A stretch of DNA of 59,734 nt. Origin: Nitrospira sp. (GTDB taxonomy: Bacteria; Nitrospirota; Nitrospiria; Nitrospirales; Nitrospiraceae). This document shows positions 48,751 to 57,545 of the stretch, in pieces (the stretch's first letter is position 1; the number at the start of each line of letters is the position of its first letter). The stretch is from assembly GCA_024331045.1 (NCBI GenBank), contig JANDJC010000013.1, forward strand, positions 1-59,734, written 5' to 3'. Under the pieces are notes generated by a model. It did no database searches. It saw only the letters and a list, made by a program, of their open reading frames with translations, and was not told where the DNA came from. The translations under genes and the position numbers were made by a program.

Positions 48751-50536
48751 CACCCGCCGCGCGCCCCTCCCGATTGAGATGTCCGTAGGGCGGGAGCGTC
48801 GTGAGCCGTCGATCTTCAATCGGCCCGCCGATGGTGAAGTGATAGAGCGATTGCAAACTCAGCCCCTGCACGGAGATAATTTGATGGACGGGATCATCGA
48901 AAAAACAGCCGATGCCGGTCCCACGCACCCCGGCCGCCTCGGCCTCCAGATACAACACCTGTCCCAGCAAACCAGCCTCCCAAAAGAACCGGGGGTACAT
49001 CCAGGCACCGTATCGTCGCAATCGCCCTTCAAATTCAGCCACCATGCCGCAAGAAAAAGCACTGTCCCCCGCAATGTCTTGATGGCAACTGACCTGCGCG
49101 GCCAAGCTCCGCGCGTCGCCTTCCAGCAACCAGAAAAGCGGCAGGCCCTCCGGGCGGCCCGGCGCCGGCACCCAACTGATCTCGGGATTGATGGAGCCGC
49201 GGATGAACGGCAATTTGTTTTCGTCACGAACCAAAAAATAGATCCCCGGCGTCAAGCCGTCGATTCGATGGACGAACAACAGGAGGTGAATCGCCGGCTC
49301 ATAGGGCCAGACATCCCACGGCATCGGCCGGTCCAGTTGCGAGCGATCGGCCCGCGGCATGACCCGCTGCAACATGCGAAAAAAAACTGAGGCAGCGATC
49401 GACGTTTTGCCATCGTAGGCCACGGCGCTGCGACGTTGCCGGATGATCTGCCCGGCCGAAGGACTCGTTGCGATCGGCATCGTCATTCGATCAATCTGGT
49501 AAGTCGGCGGGGAGACCGACCGTGCCTCAGTTTGATCTTTCCAACTGGCGGCCGCCGTTTCATCGATGATGTCCCAGTCAACGGCATGGTTTCGGCTCAG
49601 CCGATTAGCTTTCCCATACCATGGGGAGTCAGCCAGGCTACGAACGATGGTGGCATCAAGGGCACAGGGAACCGCCTGTCGCTGCAACTGCTCACCTCGG
49701 CACGCACCATCTTCTTGCCCGATCGCGCTCGGCCAAATAACGCACAGACAATCCGGGTGTTCCGACTCCGCCTCCGCAAAATCACCGATCCGATCGGTTC
49801 CCAACAAAGAGGCAACGGTTTGTTGGTCCGTGCCATCCAACAACATCATGTGCCACCCAAGGGTCGCGGCGGCGATGCGGGTCGTTCCGATCGCATGACC
49901 GACATCGTGGTTACAATAGCGGAAGGCTCGCTCCCCATACTTCCAAGCTTCCCGCCAATGCACCGATGTGAGCCCAAAGAGAAATGAGCCGGGAGGAAAC
50001 GGGGCTAACAACGTCGTCACGAGGTCTGCCGGAAACGAGGCACGACGTTCCAATCCATGTTCTCGAGGCGCATAGTGATAGAGCCCCGGTTCAAGCCCCA
50101 ATCCGTCGATCCACGGCACCACCACATAACCTTCTGTGGGGTGCAAATTGCCGGAGGAGGGGTTGCTCCGCAACGCCCACTCCGATTGCCCCGCCTTCTT
50201 CCAAGCCGACAGGGCCAAGGCAAACTCAAAGAAACGCGAGAGCGTCCGTTTGGTCACAGGCCGAGCGGGAACGGCACCAGGATCGTAGATCGCCGCATAG
50301 GGGGGCGATTCCGGCTCTTCATCGGCTTTCAGCAAAGGAAGCGGGATCAGCTCCGCGCCCGCAAACCGCCGAAAGGGGTCCGGCTGATTGGCCCAATCTA
50401 AAAATCCCAACGATCGGGCGTAGCGATGGTAGTGGTGCTTGGTCCGCTCGTGGTAGCGGATCACCCGCTCGACGGGATCGTCCGATGCTGATTCGGCTTT
50501 GTGTCCTGAAGTTGAAGATCGGTCGTCGGCATTCAT
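48743..50536 (-). CDS. SagB-type dehydrogenase with tandem nitroreductase domains
   Basis: Flavin-dependent oxidoreductase of 597 residues made of two nitroreductase-fold units. The first (about residues 90-290) has the SagB/ThcOx FMN-binding motif RSNPSSGNLHPTEGYVV, then GLYHYAPREHGLE and RYCNHDVGHAIGTTRIAAAT. The second (about 370-590) begins RQRRSAVAYDGKTSIAASVF and ends GTGIGCFFDDPVH and SLYHFTIGGP. Family members oxidise azolines in thiazole/oxazole-modified peptides or other peptide substrates; many chromosomal ones have no known substrate. No YcaO cyclodehydratase or PqqD-like protein is seen in this window. A 22-codon ORF overlaps its 3' end, and two broken genes follow. Domain call firm; pathway unknown. 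Confidence 0.88.
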   Translation of the reverse strand: MNADDRSSTSGHKAESASDDPVERVIRYHERTKHHYHRYARSLGFLDWANQPDPFRRFAGAELIPLPLLKADEEPESPPYAAIYDPGAVPARPVTKRTLSRFFEFALALSAWKKAGQSEWALRSNPSSGNLHPTEGYVVVPWIDGLGLEPGLYHYAPREHGLERRASFPADLVTTLLAPFPPGSFLFGLTSVHWREAWKYGERAFRYCNHDVGHAIGTTRIAAATLGWHMMLLDGTDQQTVASLLGTDRIGDFAEAESEHPDCLCVIWPSAIGQEDGACRGEQLQRQAVPCALDATIVRSLADSPWYGKANRLSRNHAVDWDIIDETAAASWKDQTEARSVSPPTYQIDRMTMPIATSPSAGQIIRQRRSAVAYDGKTSIAASVFFRMLQRVMPRADRSQLDRPMPWDVWPYEPAIHLLLFVHRIDGLTPGIYFLVRDENKLPFIRGSINPEISWVPAPGRPEGLPLFWLLEGDARSLAAQVSCHQDIAGDSAFSCGMVAEFEGRLRRYGAWMYPRFFWEAGLLGQVLYLEAEAAGVRGTGIGCFFDDPVHQIISVQGLSLQSLYHFTIGGPIEDRRLTTLPPYGHLNREGRAAGDV

Positions 50537-50697
50537 CGGAATCGGAACGGCAGTCTAGCGAGCGGAAGCGACAAAGTAAATGTGGCGGTTCAGTGGTCGA
50601 GACCGAAACGGCTCGCCTCACACATTGATCTCCTCTCGACTTCCCGGTATTCTCAAATCTCCCGACAACTCCGCCTTAGAGGAGAGTGCGAGCCGCC

Positions 50698-51120
50698 ATG
50701 CGTTTCGATCCAGCCCTTGCCGCCCAGGATGTTTTTCGCGAATCTCAACAGGAGCTCGGTCCTGATTGGGACGCGGCCGTTGAGTGGGAGCAGACGTTTT
50801 CCTCCTCCGCCGGTGCGGAGGCGCGGGAGGCCTATGAACGTTTGCTCGCGCTCGCGCATCACTATCCAACCGCCAGGTCGTTTCATGCCTTCTGTATCTA
50901 CATCACGTGGCAACAGGCGGCGGAGGAGCCGATCGCCCGTCACTTTGAGACGGGCTTCCGACTCTGCGAATCGTACCTCGCAACTTATAAAGCCAGCGAC
51001 CCTGTCCATGTCGAGCGAATCACGGAATTGCGCGCCTCTTTTTGGAGGGGACTAGGATTGCAGGAAGAGGACGAGCTGCTGATTGACTATCAGAACGACA
51101 CCCCGAAGGGGAGCGACTAA
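50698..51120 (+). CDS. Small helical hypothetical protein
   Basis: Cytoplasmic protein of 140 residues from the ATG at 50698, with GAGGAGAG 12 bp upstream; a GTG at 50686 is an alternative. The sequence is helical and rich in aromatic and acidic residues (QDVFRESQQELGPDWDAAVE, AYERLLALAHHYPTARSFHA, ARHFETGFRLCESYLATYKA). It reads like a TPR-type pair of helices, which fits the TPR protein that follows. No signal peptide. Family not recognised; a role with the adjacent TPR protein is a guess. Divergent from the SagB-type gene. Confidence 0.65.
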   Translation: MRFDPALAAQDVFRESQQELGPDWDAAVEWEQTFSSSAGAEAREAYERLLALAHHYPTARSFHAFCIYITWQQAAEEPIARHFETGFRLCESYLATYKASDPVHVERITELRASFWRGLGLQEEDELLIDYQNDTPKGSD

Positions 51121-51235
51121 GGGGACGACTGACGGAGAGTGGCCCAGCACGGTGAGGCCAGTATGGTCAGGAATGAACACCGAGTACGCAGCCTAAACGC
51201 TGCAAATCGCTGCTCTCTCGCTGACGCCATGACAC

Positions 51236-51997
51236 ATGGGTGATGATCACAAACACCGGGCGCGGATTTTTTACCATCGCGGCGATCTGCTCCGTGCCTA
51301 CCACGCCTGGGAAGCGGCGGTGGCGGATGATCGACGGAGCGGCGACTTCGGTCAATTGTCCGACTCGCTGGGGAACCTGGGCAATGTCTGCGCCTTGCTC
51401 GGAGACCTGGATCGCGCCGAACAGTGCTACCACGAAGTCTTGGCCTTGCAACGAACGTTACAGAATCCCTACGCCATCGCCCACACGTTGGTCAATCTTG
51501 GCAATCTCGCCATCGGCGCCGGCCACCCCGCCACAGCCCGGGCCTACTATCTCGAAGCCTTGGACCTCCTCCACGCCCTACAGGACGACCGGGCCTTGGG
51601 GATTTTGTACCACAATCTCGGCTTGCAAGAAGCCCAAGCAGAGCGGTGGGAAGAAGCCGTCTCATTCTTTCGACGAGCGCTTGATCACCACCGAGTCGTC
51701 GGTAACGAAGAGGGACTGGCCGTCACGTACAGCCACCTGGGCCAGGGGTTCCTCGATCATGGAGACCTGATCCAAGCCGAACGGTGTCTCAACAATGCCT
51801 CGGAACATTACATCAGGCTCGGCCAGGAACCGGCCGAAGCGGCGGTGCTCCGCCAGCTGGCCACCGTTTATGAATCCCGTCACGATTGGACCTCTGCCCG
51901 CCGCTGTCTCGAACGAGCCGTCCTCCTTGACCGGCGATACCGCCTTCCCGAGTTGGAAGCCGACTCCGCGCGCCTCACCAAACTCGGCCGCGTCTGA
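51236..51997 (+). CDS. TPR-repeat protein
   Basis: Cytoplasmic protein of 253 residues built from about six tetratricopeptide repeats. Repeat-like units are visible at regular spacing of about 40 residues: LGNLGNVCALLGDLDRAEQC, LVNLGNLAIGAGHPATARAY, LYHNLGLQEAQAERWEEAVS, YSHLGQGFLDHGDLIQAERC and LRQLATVYESRHDWTSARRC. The 40-residue period is typical of Rapsyn/TPR_12-type repeats. Such proteins are protein-protein scaffolds; no effector domain is attached. No signal peptide. It follows the small helical gene by 115 bp. Confidence 0.85.
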   Translation: MGDDHKHRARIFYHRGDLLRAYHAWEAAVADDRRSGDFGQLSDSLGNLGNVCALLGDLDRAEQCYHEVLALQRTLQNPYAIAHTLVNLGNLAIGAGHPATARAYYLEALDLLHALQDDRALGILYHNLGLQEAQAERWEEAVSFFRRALDHHRVVGNEEGLAVTYSHLGQGFLDHGDLIQAERCLNNASEHYIRLGQEPAEAAVLRQLATVYESRHDWTSARRCLERAVLLDRRYRLPELEADSARLTKLGRV

Positions 51998-52200
51998 TGA
52001 GCAGAGGAGCCACTTCATCGGACTAAGCGCAACATAACCGCCCCCACCCGGCGTGCTCATCGCCACGGCCACGCACTTTCACAAACTCCTGGACAGTGGG
52101 CCATGCTCTGATACTGTAATGGCATCGCGCCGGCAATTTGCGTTTCGCACCCTCAAGTATTTGCACTGAGAAACCGAAGAGGCAGTACTACCGTCCCCTT

Positions 52201-52812
52201 ATGACATTTCTCATCCGAGTGTTTCTCATGACAATCCTGGGAACCAGCATGACCGTTCCCTCTGGTCAAAGTGCCGGTCAACCTTCTGGCACACCTTTCA
52301 TCACGATCGGAACCCAAGAGGTGGGGCTCACCGCTGGCTATTTGCTTCCCCATCGGCTCACCACCGAGCATACCACCAAGCAGCAAGGACCAGCGCTGAT
52401 GCCATCATGGATGATGACGATCACCAATCCTTTCGGCCCACGCTGGCTCCAAGGACAGGTCGCCATTGGTGCGGAAATGGTCTATTTGCAATTCCGCGAG
52501 CCCATCTTGACCCATGGCATTGGCTTCACACCCAAAATCAAATACAGCATGATCGTCCTCGACCGACTGCGCCCCTATCTGGAGTTCGCCGGCGGGCCGT
52601 TCTGGACCGATCTCGGTGGACGGATCCCCGAAGAGGCCAACGAGTTTAACTTTATCGTAACCGGCGGCGTGGGCCTCTCGTGGTTTGTCACCCCCCAGAT
52701 GGCACTCAACGCCGGATACCGTTTTCACCATATTTCCAACGCGGGCACCGCCTATCCCAATTTGGGACTCAATTCAAGCCTCCCCTTCTTGGGATTTTCC
52801 TTTTATTTTTGA
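52201..52812 (+). CDS. Acyloxyacyl hydrolase/PagL-like outer-membrane enzyme
   Basis: Outer-membrane beta-barrel of 203 residues. The ATG at 52201 starts a signal peptide (MTFLIRVFLMTILGTSMTVP). The C-terminal part has the PagL signature RFHHISNAGTAYPNLGLNSS, with the catalytic His/Ser pair at about H177 and S179 and the conserved Asn after it. The preceding strands alternate in the usual way and it ends in Phe (FSFYF), as barrel proteins do. PagL removes the 3-O acyl chain of lipid A. Substrate is inferred from family only. A lipoprotein gene begins 10 bp after it, so the two are co-transcribed. Confidence 0.85.
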   Translation: MTFLIRVFLMTILGTSMTVPSGQSAGQPSGTPFITIGTQEVGLTAGYLLPHRLTTEHTTKQQGPALMPSWMMTITNPFGPRWLQGQVAIGAEMVYLQFREPILTHGIGFTPKIKYSMIVLDRLRPYLEFAGGPFWTDLGGRIPEEANEFNFIVTGGVGLSWFVTPQMALNAGYRFHHISNAGTAYPNLGLNSSLPFLGFSFYF

Positions 52813-52822
52813 GGAGACACCT

Positions 52823-53575
52823 ATGGCTATCACTCGTCACGCTAACCAGAGGATCGGGTGGATCATGGTGAGCCTGTTGGCTGCGGCATCCCTGGGGTGC
52901 AGTCACTGGATCGACGTGACGCCGCCTCCCTCCGATGTCACCTCTCCCACCCGTCTCGTGATCAAGGAAGAGCGGGTCCCCCTCCTCGTCGAAGGACTCC
53001 ATGTGATTCAAAACGGCGCGCCCCAGCCCCCTTCCGCCAATTTGGAGCGGCAACTCCTGACCAGCATTCAAGAAACCCGTCTCTTCTCCACCGTGGTTCC
53101 GCTCGGCAGCGACTCATCATCGTTGGGAGAGAAGATCGTGACCGCTCGGTTGACCATGGAAGAGATCATCGATCCCCGACCGGGAACCTCCACGTGGAAA
53201 GGGTTTGTGGTGGGGGCCTCGATGTTTTTGCTCGCGCCGATTATCGAATTGGATTATGGGTACCGTGCTCAAGCTACCCTCGAAATTGAGCGGTGGGACG
53301 GTGAGATTCGCCACTACCATGCCGACTCCTCCGGAACGGCGCGCTATCATCTCTTTGGGGCCACGCCTTTCTTGTTCGACGAACTCAAAGGACAGGTAAC
53401 CGAAGCCTGCCTGCAAGGCCTCATGCATCAATTGGTACGGGACAGCGAGCGGTACCTGGCTAGCAATCCGTCGGCGGCCCCGGCGACTCGTACGATTACG
53501 GTGGGCATTCGCCCATTGCCCACCCGCCCAAACCCTGACGTGGCCATCCCCACCACGACTAAACTCCCAGACTAG
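52823..53575 (+). CDS. Lipoprotein of unknown function
   Basis: Lipoprotein of 250 residues. The start at 52823 follows GAGGAGACACCT, and the lipobox SLGC puts the modified Cys at residue 26. The middle contains ANLERQLLTSIQETRLFSTV and IVTARLTMEEIIDPRPGTST, resembling the alpha/beta domain of envelope lipoproteins with paired helices. A hydrophobic GFVVGASMFLLAPII near residue 135 may be a buried strand or membrane-contact helix. A disordered Pro/Thr tail ends it. It is co-transcribed with the PagL-like gene and may help place or regulate that enzyme. Not otherwise recognised. Confidence 0.75.
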   Translation: MAITRHANQRIGWIMVSLLAAASLGCSHWIDVTPPPSDVTSPTRLVIKEERVPLLVEGLHVIQNGAPQPPSANLERQLLTSIQETRLFSTVVPLGSDSSSLGEKIVTARLTMEEIIDPRPGTSTWKGFVVGASMFLLAPIIELDYGYRAQATLEIERWDGEIRHYHADSSGTARYHLFGATPFLFDELKGQVTEACLQGLMHQLVRDSERYLASNPSAAPATRTITVGIRPLPTRPNPDVAIPTTTKLPD

Positions 53576-53687
53576 CGGGCCGAAACACCGCAATGGTATA
53601 GTGGCCGCGACTCGCGCGAGGGAGGCGCGGAACGTTGTCCGCACCACCCATCATCGGGACTATCAGCCATTTGAAAAGGAGTTGGCC

Positions 53688-53888
53688 ATGACCCTTGCCG
53701 AAGCTCGACAACGGATTGAATGGGCTATCAGCCAGTTTGGCCATCATGCCGCCCCCGCAATCGATCTCGTGATGGCTGAAGTCCGCTCCGACCTCGGAAC
53801 AGGCGCATTCAACGAATTGGTCGAGGATTTCGACCTCGAATTGCTTTACAACATTGCGCCACTGGAGTCGGACCACTCAAACGGCTGA
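53688..53888 (+). CDS. Small acidic hypothetical protein
   Basis: Protein of 66 residues. AAAAGGAG precedes the ATG at 53688, a good ribosome site that supports a real gene. Sequence: a helix (MTLAEARQRIEWAISQFGHH), then MAEVRSDLGTGAFNELVEDF and a short acidic end. No signal peptide, membrane segment or known motif. It lies between the envelope lipoprotein and the glycosyltransferase-like gene. Function unknown. Confidence 0.6.
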   Translation: MTLAEARQRIEWAISQFGHHAAPAIDLVMAEVRSDLGTGAFNELVEDFDLELLYNIAPLESDHSNG

Positions 53889-53997
53889 ATCCCGTCCAAT
53901 CATTGTTCTCACTCAACCAACAGATGGCTCATCGACGGCTGGCTTCGCTTGGCCCGTGCGGTGAAATGCACGGATCCTTTCTCCCTCTCCTTTTTCT

Positions 53998-55089
53998 ATG
54001 CCGCTGATCTGGGCTGCCATCTCGGCACATGGATTTGGCCATGCGGCGCAGGTCGTGCCAGTCCTCAACGCCATGGGCCGGCGTGTCCCCGGCTTGCGGG
54101 CAGTACTTCGCACGACGGTCCCCCTCTCATTCTTTAGAGATCGCTTGACGATCCCTTTTGACATTCAAGCGGGCGAGCAGGACGTCGGCTGTGTCCAGCA
54201 TGGCCCTTTGTCGATCGACGTGCCCGCTACCTGGCAGGCACTCCACCAGTTTCACCTCACATGGGAGCAGCGGCTGCAGACAGAGGTGACGGCGATCCGA
54301 GGTGCCCGTCCTGATCTTATTCTGGCCGACACCCCTTACCTCGCCATCGAGGCCGGGGCAACGGCTGAGATTCCTACCGTCGCCCTCATGAACTTTACAT
54401 GGGACCTTGTGCTTTCAGCATTTCCAGCACCCCCCGCTATTCCCCATGAGGCCTTGCTCCAGACAATCCGCCAAGCCTATGCCCACGCGACCCTTGCGCT
54501 GCGCATCACCCCGGCACCGATCGTGAGCAATTTCCATCGGATCTTCGACATTGATCCAATCGTCGAGCCGGCCTCGCCCGCCCGCGAACGACTCGCCACG
54601 TGCCTTCGACTTGCCCCCGGAGAACGGGCGGTGTTGATTGGATTTGGCGGTATCCCCCTGACAAGCCTGCCATTTGAATCTTTGCGTACATTGTCCGGCT
54701 ACCGGTTTTTGGTCGATGTGTCAGTTCCACCGGATACTCACCGATTTGTTTCAATTCACTCGCTACCCTTGTCTTTTAAAGAGCTGCTGGCATCCGTGGA
54801 TCTCATCGTGACAAAGCCGGGATACGGCACGGTGGTCGAAGCCGTGGCGCTTCAGATCCCCGTCGTGTACGTTCGGCGAGACACCTTCGTTGACGAGCAG
54901 CCGCTCGTGGAGTTCCTCCACCGTCATGGACGAGGGGTTGAGCTCGCGCAACAAGATTTCGCCGCCGGCCGATGGCTGGCTGCTTTGGAGGCCGCCGCTG
55001 CCCTTCCTTTTCCCCCCGCCCCTCCGCCTCGAATGGATGGGGCCGTGGACGCCGCCGAGCGGCTGTTGCCGTTCTTCAAACATGCCTAG
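53998..55089 (+). CDS. GT-B-fold glycosyltransferase-like protein
   Basis: Cytoplasmic protein of 363 residues. The N-terminus (MPLIWAAISAHGFGHAAQVV) matches the Rossmann-type glycine-rich entry of GT-B transferases related to MurG/GT28. The C-terminal half has a KPGYGTVVEAVALQIPVVYV block, like the donor-binding site of those enzymes, followed by DEQPLVEFL. No membrane segment. The sugar and acceptor are not known; the His after the Gly-rich N-terminus (SAHGFGHAA) is typical of a subgroup annotated simply as glycosyltransferase. Start at 53998 has only a weak ribosome site. Confidence 0.75.
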   Translation: MPLIWAAISAHGFGHAAQVVPVLNAMGRRVPGLRAVLRTTVPLSFFRDRLTIPFDIQAGEQDVGCVQHGPLSIDVPATWQALHQFHLTWEQRLQTEVTAIRGARPDLILADTPYLAIEAGATAEIPTVALMNFTWDLVLSAFPAPPAIPHEALLQTIRQAYAHATLALRITPAPIVSNFHRIFDIDPIVEPASPARERLATCLRLAPGERAVLIGFGGIPLTSLPFESLRTLSGYRFLVDVSVPPDTHRFVSIHSLPLSFKELLASVDLIVTKPGYGTVVEAVALQIPVVYVRRDTFVDEQPLVEFLHRHGRGVELAQQDFAAGRWLAALEAAAALPFPPAPPPRMDGAVDAAERLLPFFKHA

Positions 55090-55136
55090 CGCCTGCAAAG
55101 ATCGCCCCTTTCATTCGTAGAATGCACAAACAGTGC

Positions 55137-55142
55137 TATAGT
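55137..55142 (+). promoter_or_regulatory. Candidate -10 box upstream of the ECF sigma gene
   Basis: TATAGT at 55137-55142, with TTCGTA 17 bp upstream, lies about 55 bp before the ECF sigma start. The -10 is 5/6 to consensus; the -35 is weak. Confidence 0.3.
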
Positions 55143-55196
55143 AACGACACCCGCTTGATGAGAGACCTTCGGCACAAGAGCTGATGCACGTGCTCC

Positions 55197-55802
55197 ATGT
55201 GTCCTAACCAGCAACAAGCCGCATCCACTATCGAACCGGCCCTGTTGTCCAAAGTGATGAAAGGAGATCAGCAGGCCCTGGCCTCCCTGTACGACAGTTC
55301 GAGCATGCTTCTCTACAGTCTGGCCTTCCGGATCGTGGGAAGCCGAGAAGAGGCGGCCGAGGTTCTTCAGCAGATCTATCTGGATATTTGGAAAAAGGTG
55401 GTTCGATACGACGTAGGCCGCGGCACCCCTATTGCCTGGTTGATCGCCCTGACCCGTACCCGCGCCCTCGATCGAGCGCGAGTGCGTGGTCTTCGCACCA
55501 AGCGACACTTAGACCATCTGCAAAACGGCTCGCTCCCCCACCAGCCGCTCGACCACCCACCAGCTTCTCTCGATGCTCCGGCTGATCAAGAACTCAGGAA
55601 CTTGATCGTGACCGCCCTGGCGGCTCTCTCCCCTGCCCAGCGAGAGGCCATTGAATTGGCCTACTATGCGGGGCTTTCCCTCACGGAAATTGCCGTCAAA
55701 GTGGGTTGCCCTTCCGCCGCCGTCAGGACCCGTCTCAAACTTGCCATGACCAAACTGCGCGAGGCCCTGCAGCAACACAAAGAGCCCGGTAGCCGGTCAT
55801 GA
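55197..55802 (+). CDS. ECF-type RNA polymerase sigma factor (SigK-like)
   Basis: Extracytoplasmic-function sigma factor of 201 residues. Region 2 includes GDQQALASLYDSSSMLLYSL and EEAAEVLQQIYLDIWKKVVR, with the typical IAWLIALTRTRALDRARVR. After a Pro/Ser linker, region 4 carries LSPAQREAIELAYYAGLSLT and EIAVKVGCPSAAVRTRLKL, the helix-turn-helix that reads the -35. Its stop overlaps the start of the anti-sigma gene by 4 bp (ATGA), so the two are translationally coupled, as in SigK-RskA pairs. The target regulon is unknown; envelope genes that follow are candidates. Confidence 0.93.
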   Translation: MCPNQQQAASTIEPALLSKVMKGDQQALASLYDSSSMLLYSLAFRIVGSREEAAEVLQQIYLDIWKKVVRYDVGRGTPIAWLIALTRTRALDRARVRGLRTKRHLDHLQNGSLPHQPLDHPPASLDAPADQELRNLIVTALAALSPAQREAIELAYYAGLSLTEIAVKVGCPSAAVRTRLKLAMTKLREALQQHKEPGSRS

Positions 55803-56812
55803 CTCATCAGGAACTGCAAGACGCCATCCCCCTGTACGTCCTCGGAGCGTTGGAGCGAGGAGAACGACAGGCGCTCGATGCCCATTTTCTGTCGGGCTGC
55901 GCCTCGTGCCACGCTTTGTTCCGCGAGTTTCAGAGCGTAGCAGCCGCCCTTCCATTCAGCCTGAACATCGTCATGCCTCCGCGCCTACTGAGAGCCACCG
56001 TCGTGAGTGCACCGCCTTCCAAGACCACTGTCGCCACGCAGCAAGACATCCCGCGCCTTGAGCCAGGCAAATGGATGGAACACGTGCTTCAACCCCAAAC
56101 TGCTTCGTCTCCAGTAGCTGTTAAGGTATTTGCGGGCTTGGTCATCATCGCGGCACTCGCCGCGAGCCTGTACCTCGCACAACCGACTCGTCAGCCAAAC
56201 AAGACCGAGAACCAGAACACCTCGCCCTCCTGGAATGCTGAAGAAGCCGCCTCCCGCCTGGCCGAGTTAGAGCGCGAACTTGATGACCGTGAGCGATTGC
56301 TGAATCAGACGCGAGAAGAACTGCGTCTGCGCCTGGCCGAGATCGCGGACCTCAAGGACCAACTGATTCAACGCGAAGCAGAGTTGGACGTCCTCATGGC
56401 CCAACAGAAACAGCATGGGAAGCAAGAAGCACGATCGGCAGAAGATGACTTTCGTGCATTTAGTGCGCTCTTACGGATGCCGCAGGCCCAAGCCGTCATC
56501 CTGGCTGGTACCCCCACAGCCCCCCATGCCTCGGGAATCCTGCTCCACGATCATCGTAGCGGGAAAATCTGGCTTTATACGTTGAACCTCCCCGACTGCC
56601 CCGCCGGCATGGAGTACCGGCTGTGGGTTACCCGTGGAACCCAACCGCCAGTCTCCATCGGAGCTTTTCGGATCGGCAAAGAAGAAACCGCTCACCTCTT
56701 CGTGACATCGGCCCAGACCATGCCCAGCGTCACAGCCTTTTCCATAACTCTTGAGCCGGTCGGCACCAGCTCCCAACCAACCGGCACACCGTATTTATTG
56801 AGCCGCGCCTAG
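55799..56812 (+). CDS. RskA-like membrane anti-sigma factor
   Basis: Membrane anti-sigma factor of 337 residues. The N-terminal domain has a zinc-binding site, H29, C34, C37 (DAHFLSGCASCHALF), as in ZAS-type anti-sigma factors. A transmembrane segment follows at about residues 108-126 (VAVKVFAGLVIIAALAASLY). The periplasmic part begins with a long coiled coil (SRLAELERELDDRERLLNQT onward, about 155-205) and ends in an RskA domain (YRLWVTRGTQPPVSIGAFRI and the C-terminal beta strands). It holds the upstream ECF sigma factor until an envelope signal releases it. The coiled coil makes it longer than a typical RskA. Confidence 0.92.
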   Translation: MTHQELQDAIPLYVLGALERGERQALDAHFLSGCASCHALFREFQSVAAALPFSLNIVMPPRLLRATVVSAPPSKTTVATQQDIPRLEPGKWMEHVLQPQTASSPVAVKVFAGLVIIAALAASLYLAQPTRQPNKTENQNTSPSWNAEEAASRLAELERELDDRERLLNQTREELRLRLAEIADLKDQLIQREAELDVLMAQQKQHGKQEARSAEDDFRAFSALLRMPQAQAVILAGTPTAPHASGILLHDHRSGKIWLYTLNLPDCPAGMEYRLWVTRGTQPPVSIGAFRIGKEETAHLFVTSAQTMPSVTAFSITLEPVGTSSQPTGTPYLLSRA

Positions 56813-56903
56813 TCACGGTCGATAGCTCATCCCCTCGGCTCTGCGCTTATGAAGAGACTCTATGTTACCATGCCATGAGGAAGCGGCAGGGTCAGACATC
56901 CTC

Positions 56904-57389
56904 ATGTTCTGGAACAACATCGACCGTCACTTCATGCACCAGGCCCTCGAGCTGGCCCAGTCGGCCTTCAGGGCCGGTGAGGTGCCGGTCGCAGCAGTGC
57001 TTGTTCGCCAGGGACAGATCCTGGCATCCGCCCACAATCTTCGCGAGTCACGGCAAGACCCAACGGCTCACGCGGAAATGCTGGCTATTCGAAGTGCCGC
57101 CGAACATCTTCGCAGTTGGCGACTCACCGATTCAACGCTCTACGTGACGCTTGAACCCTGCCTGATGTGCGCTGGTGCCATCATCCAAGCCCGCATTGCC
57201 CGACTTGTCTTTGGAGCTTGGGATCCCAAGGCTGGCGCCTGTGGTTCACTCTTTGATATCCCCGCTGAACGTCGGCTGAATCACCGGGTCGAGGTGTCGG
57301 GCGGGATCTTGGAAGAGGAAAGTCGTGAACTGTTGCAGGAGTTCTTCCGGTTACGGCGGCGGTTGCTCAACGACGATCCGATCCCATGA
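56904..57389 (+). CDS. tadA: tRNA adenosine(34) deaminase
   Basis: Zinc deaminase that converts A34 to inosine in tRNA-Arg(ACG), which is the tRNA encoded at 39548. It has 161 residues from the ATG at 56904; the frame opens at 56862. The deaminase motifs are HAEM (H56 as zinc ligand, E58 catalytic) and PCLMC (C86 and C89 as zinc ligands). Other typical parts are GEVPVAAVLVRQGQ and FGAWDPKAGACGSLFDI. The gene is essential in most bacteria. It follows the anti-sigma gene by 91 bp. Confidence 0.93.
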   Translation: MFWNNIDRHFMHQALELAQSAFRAGEVPVAAVLVRQGQILASAHNLRESRQDPTAHAEMLAIRSAAEHLRSWRLTDSTLYVTLEPCLMCAGAIIQARIARLVFGAWDPKAGACGSLFDIPAERRLNHRVEVSGGILEEESRELLQEFFRLRRRLLNDDPIP

Positions 57390-57545
57390 GTGAACGGGCG
57401 ACCAGGCCACTCTTGCAGGCAATTCTTGGCTGGTTCGTGGGCACTGCCGCATCCCTAGCGCAAGCCATGATTTTGCAAAGGTGCCTTGTTACCAAGTAGT
57501 CGGGTAGGATATCGTGCCTCCAAATCTCCATCGGGAGGTTCCTCC

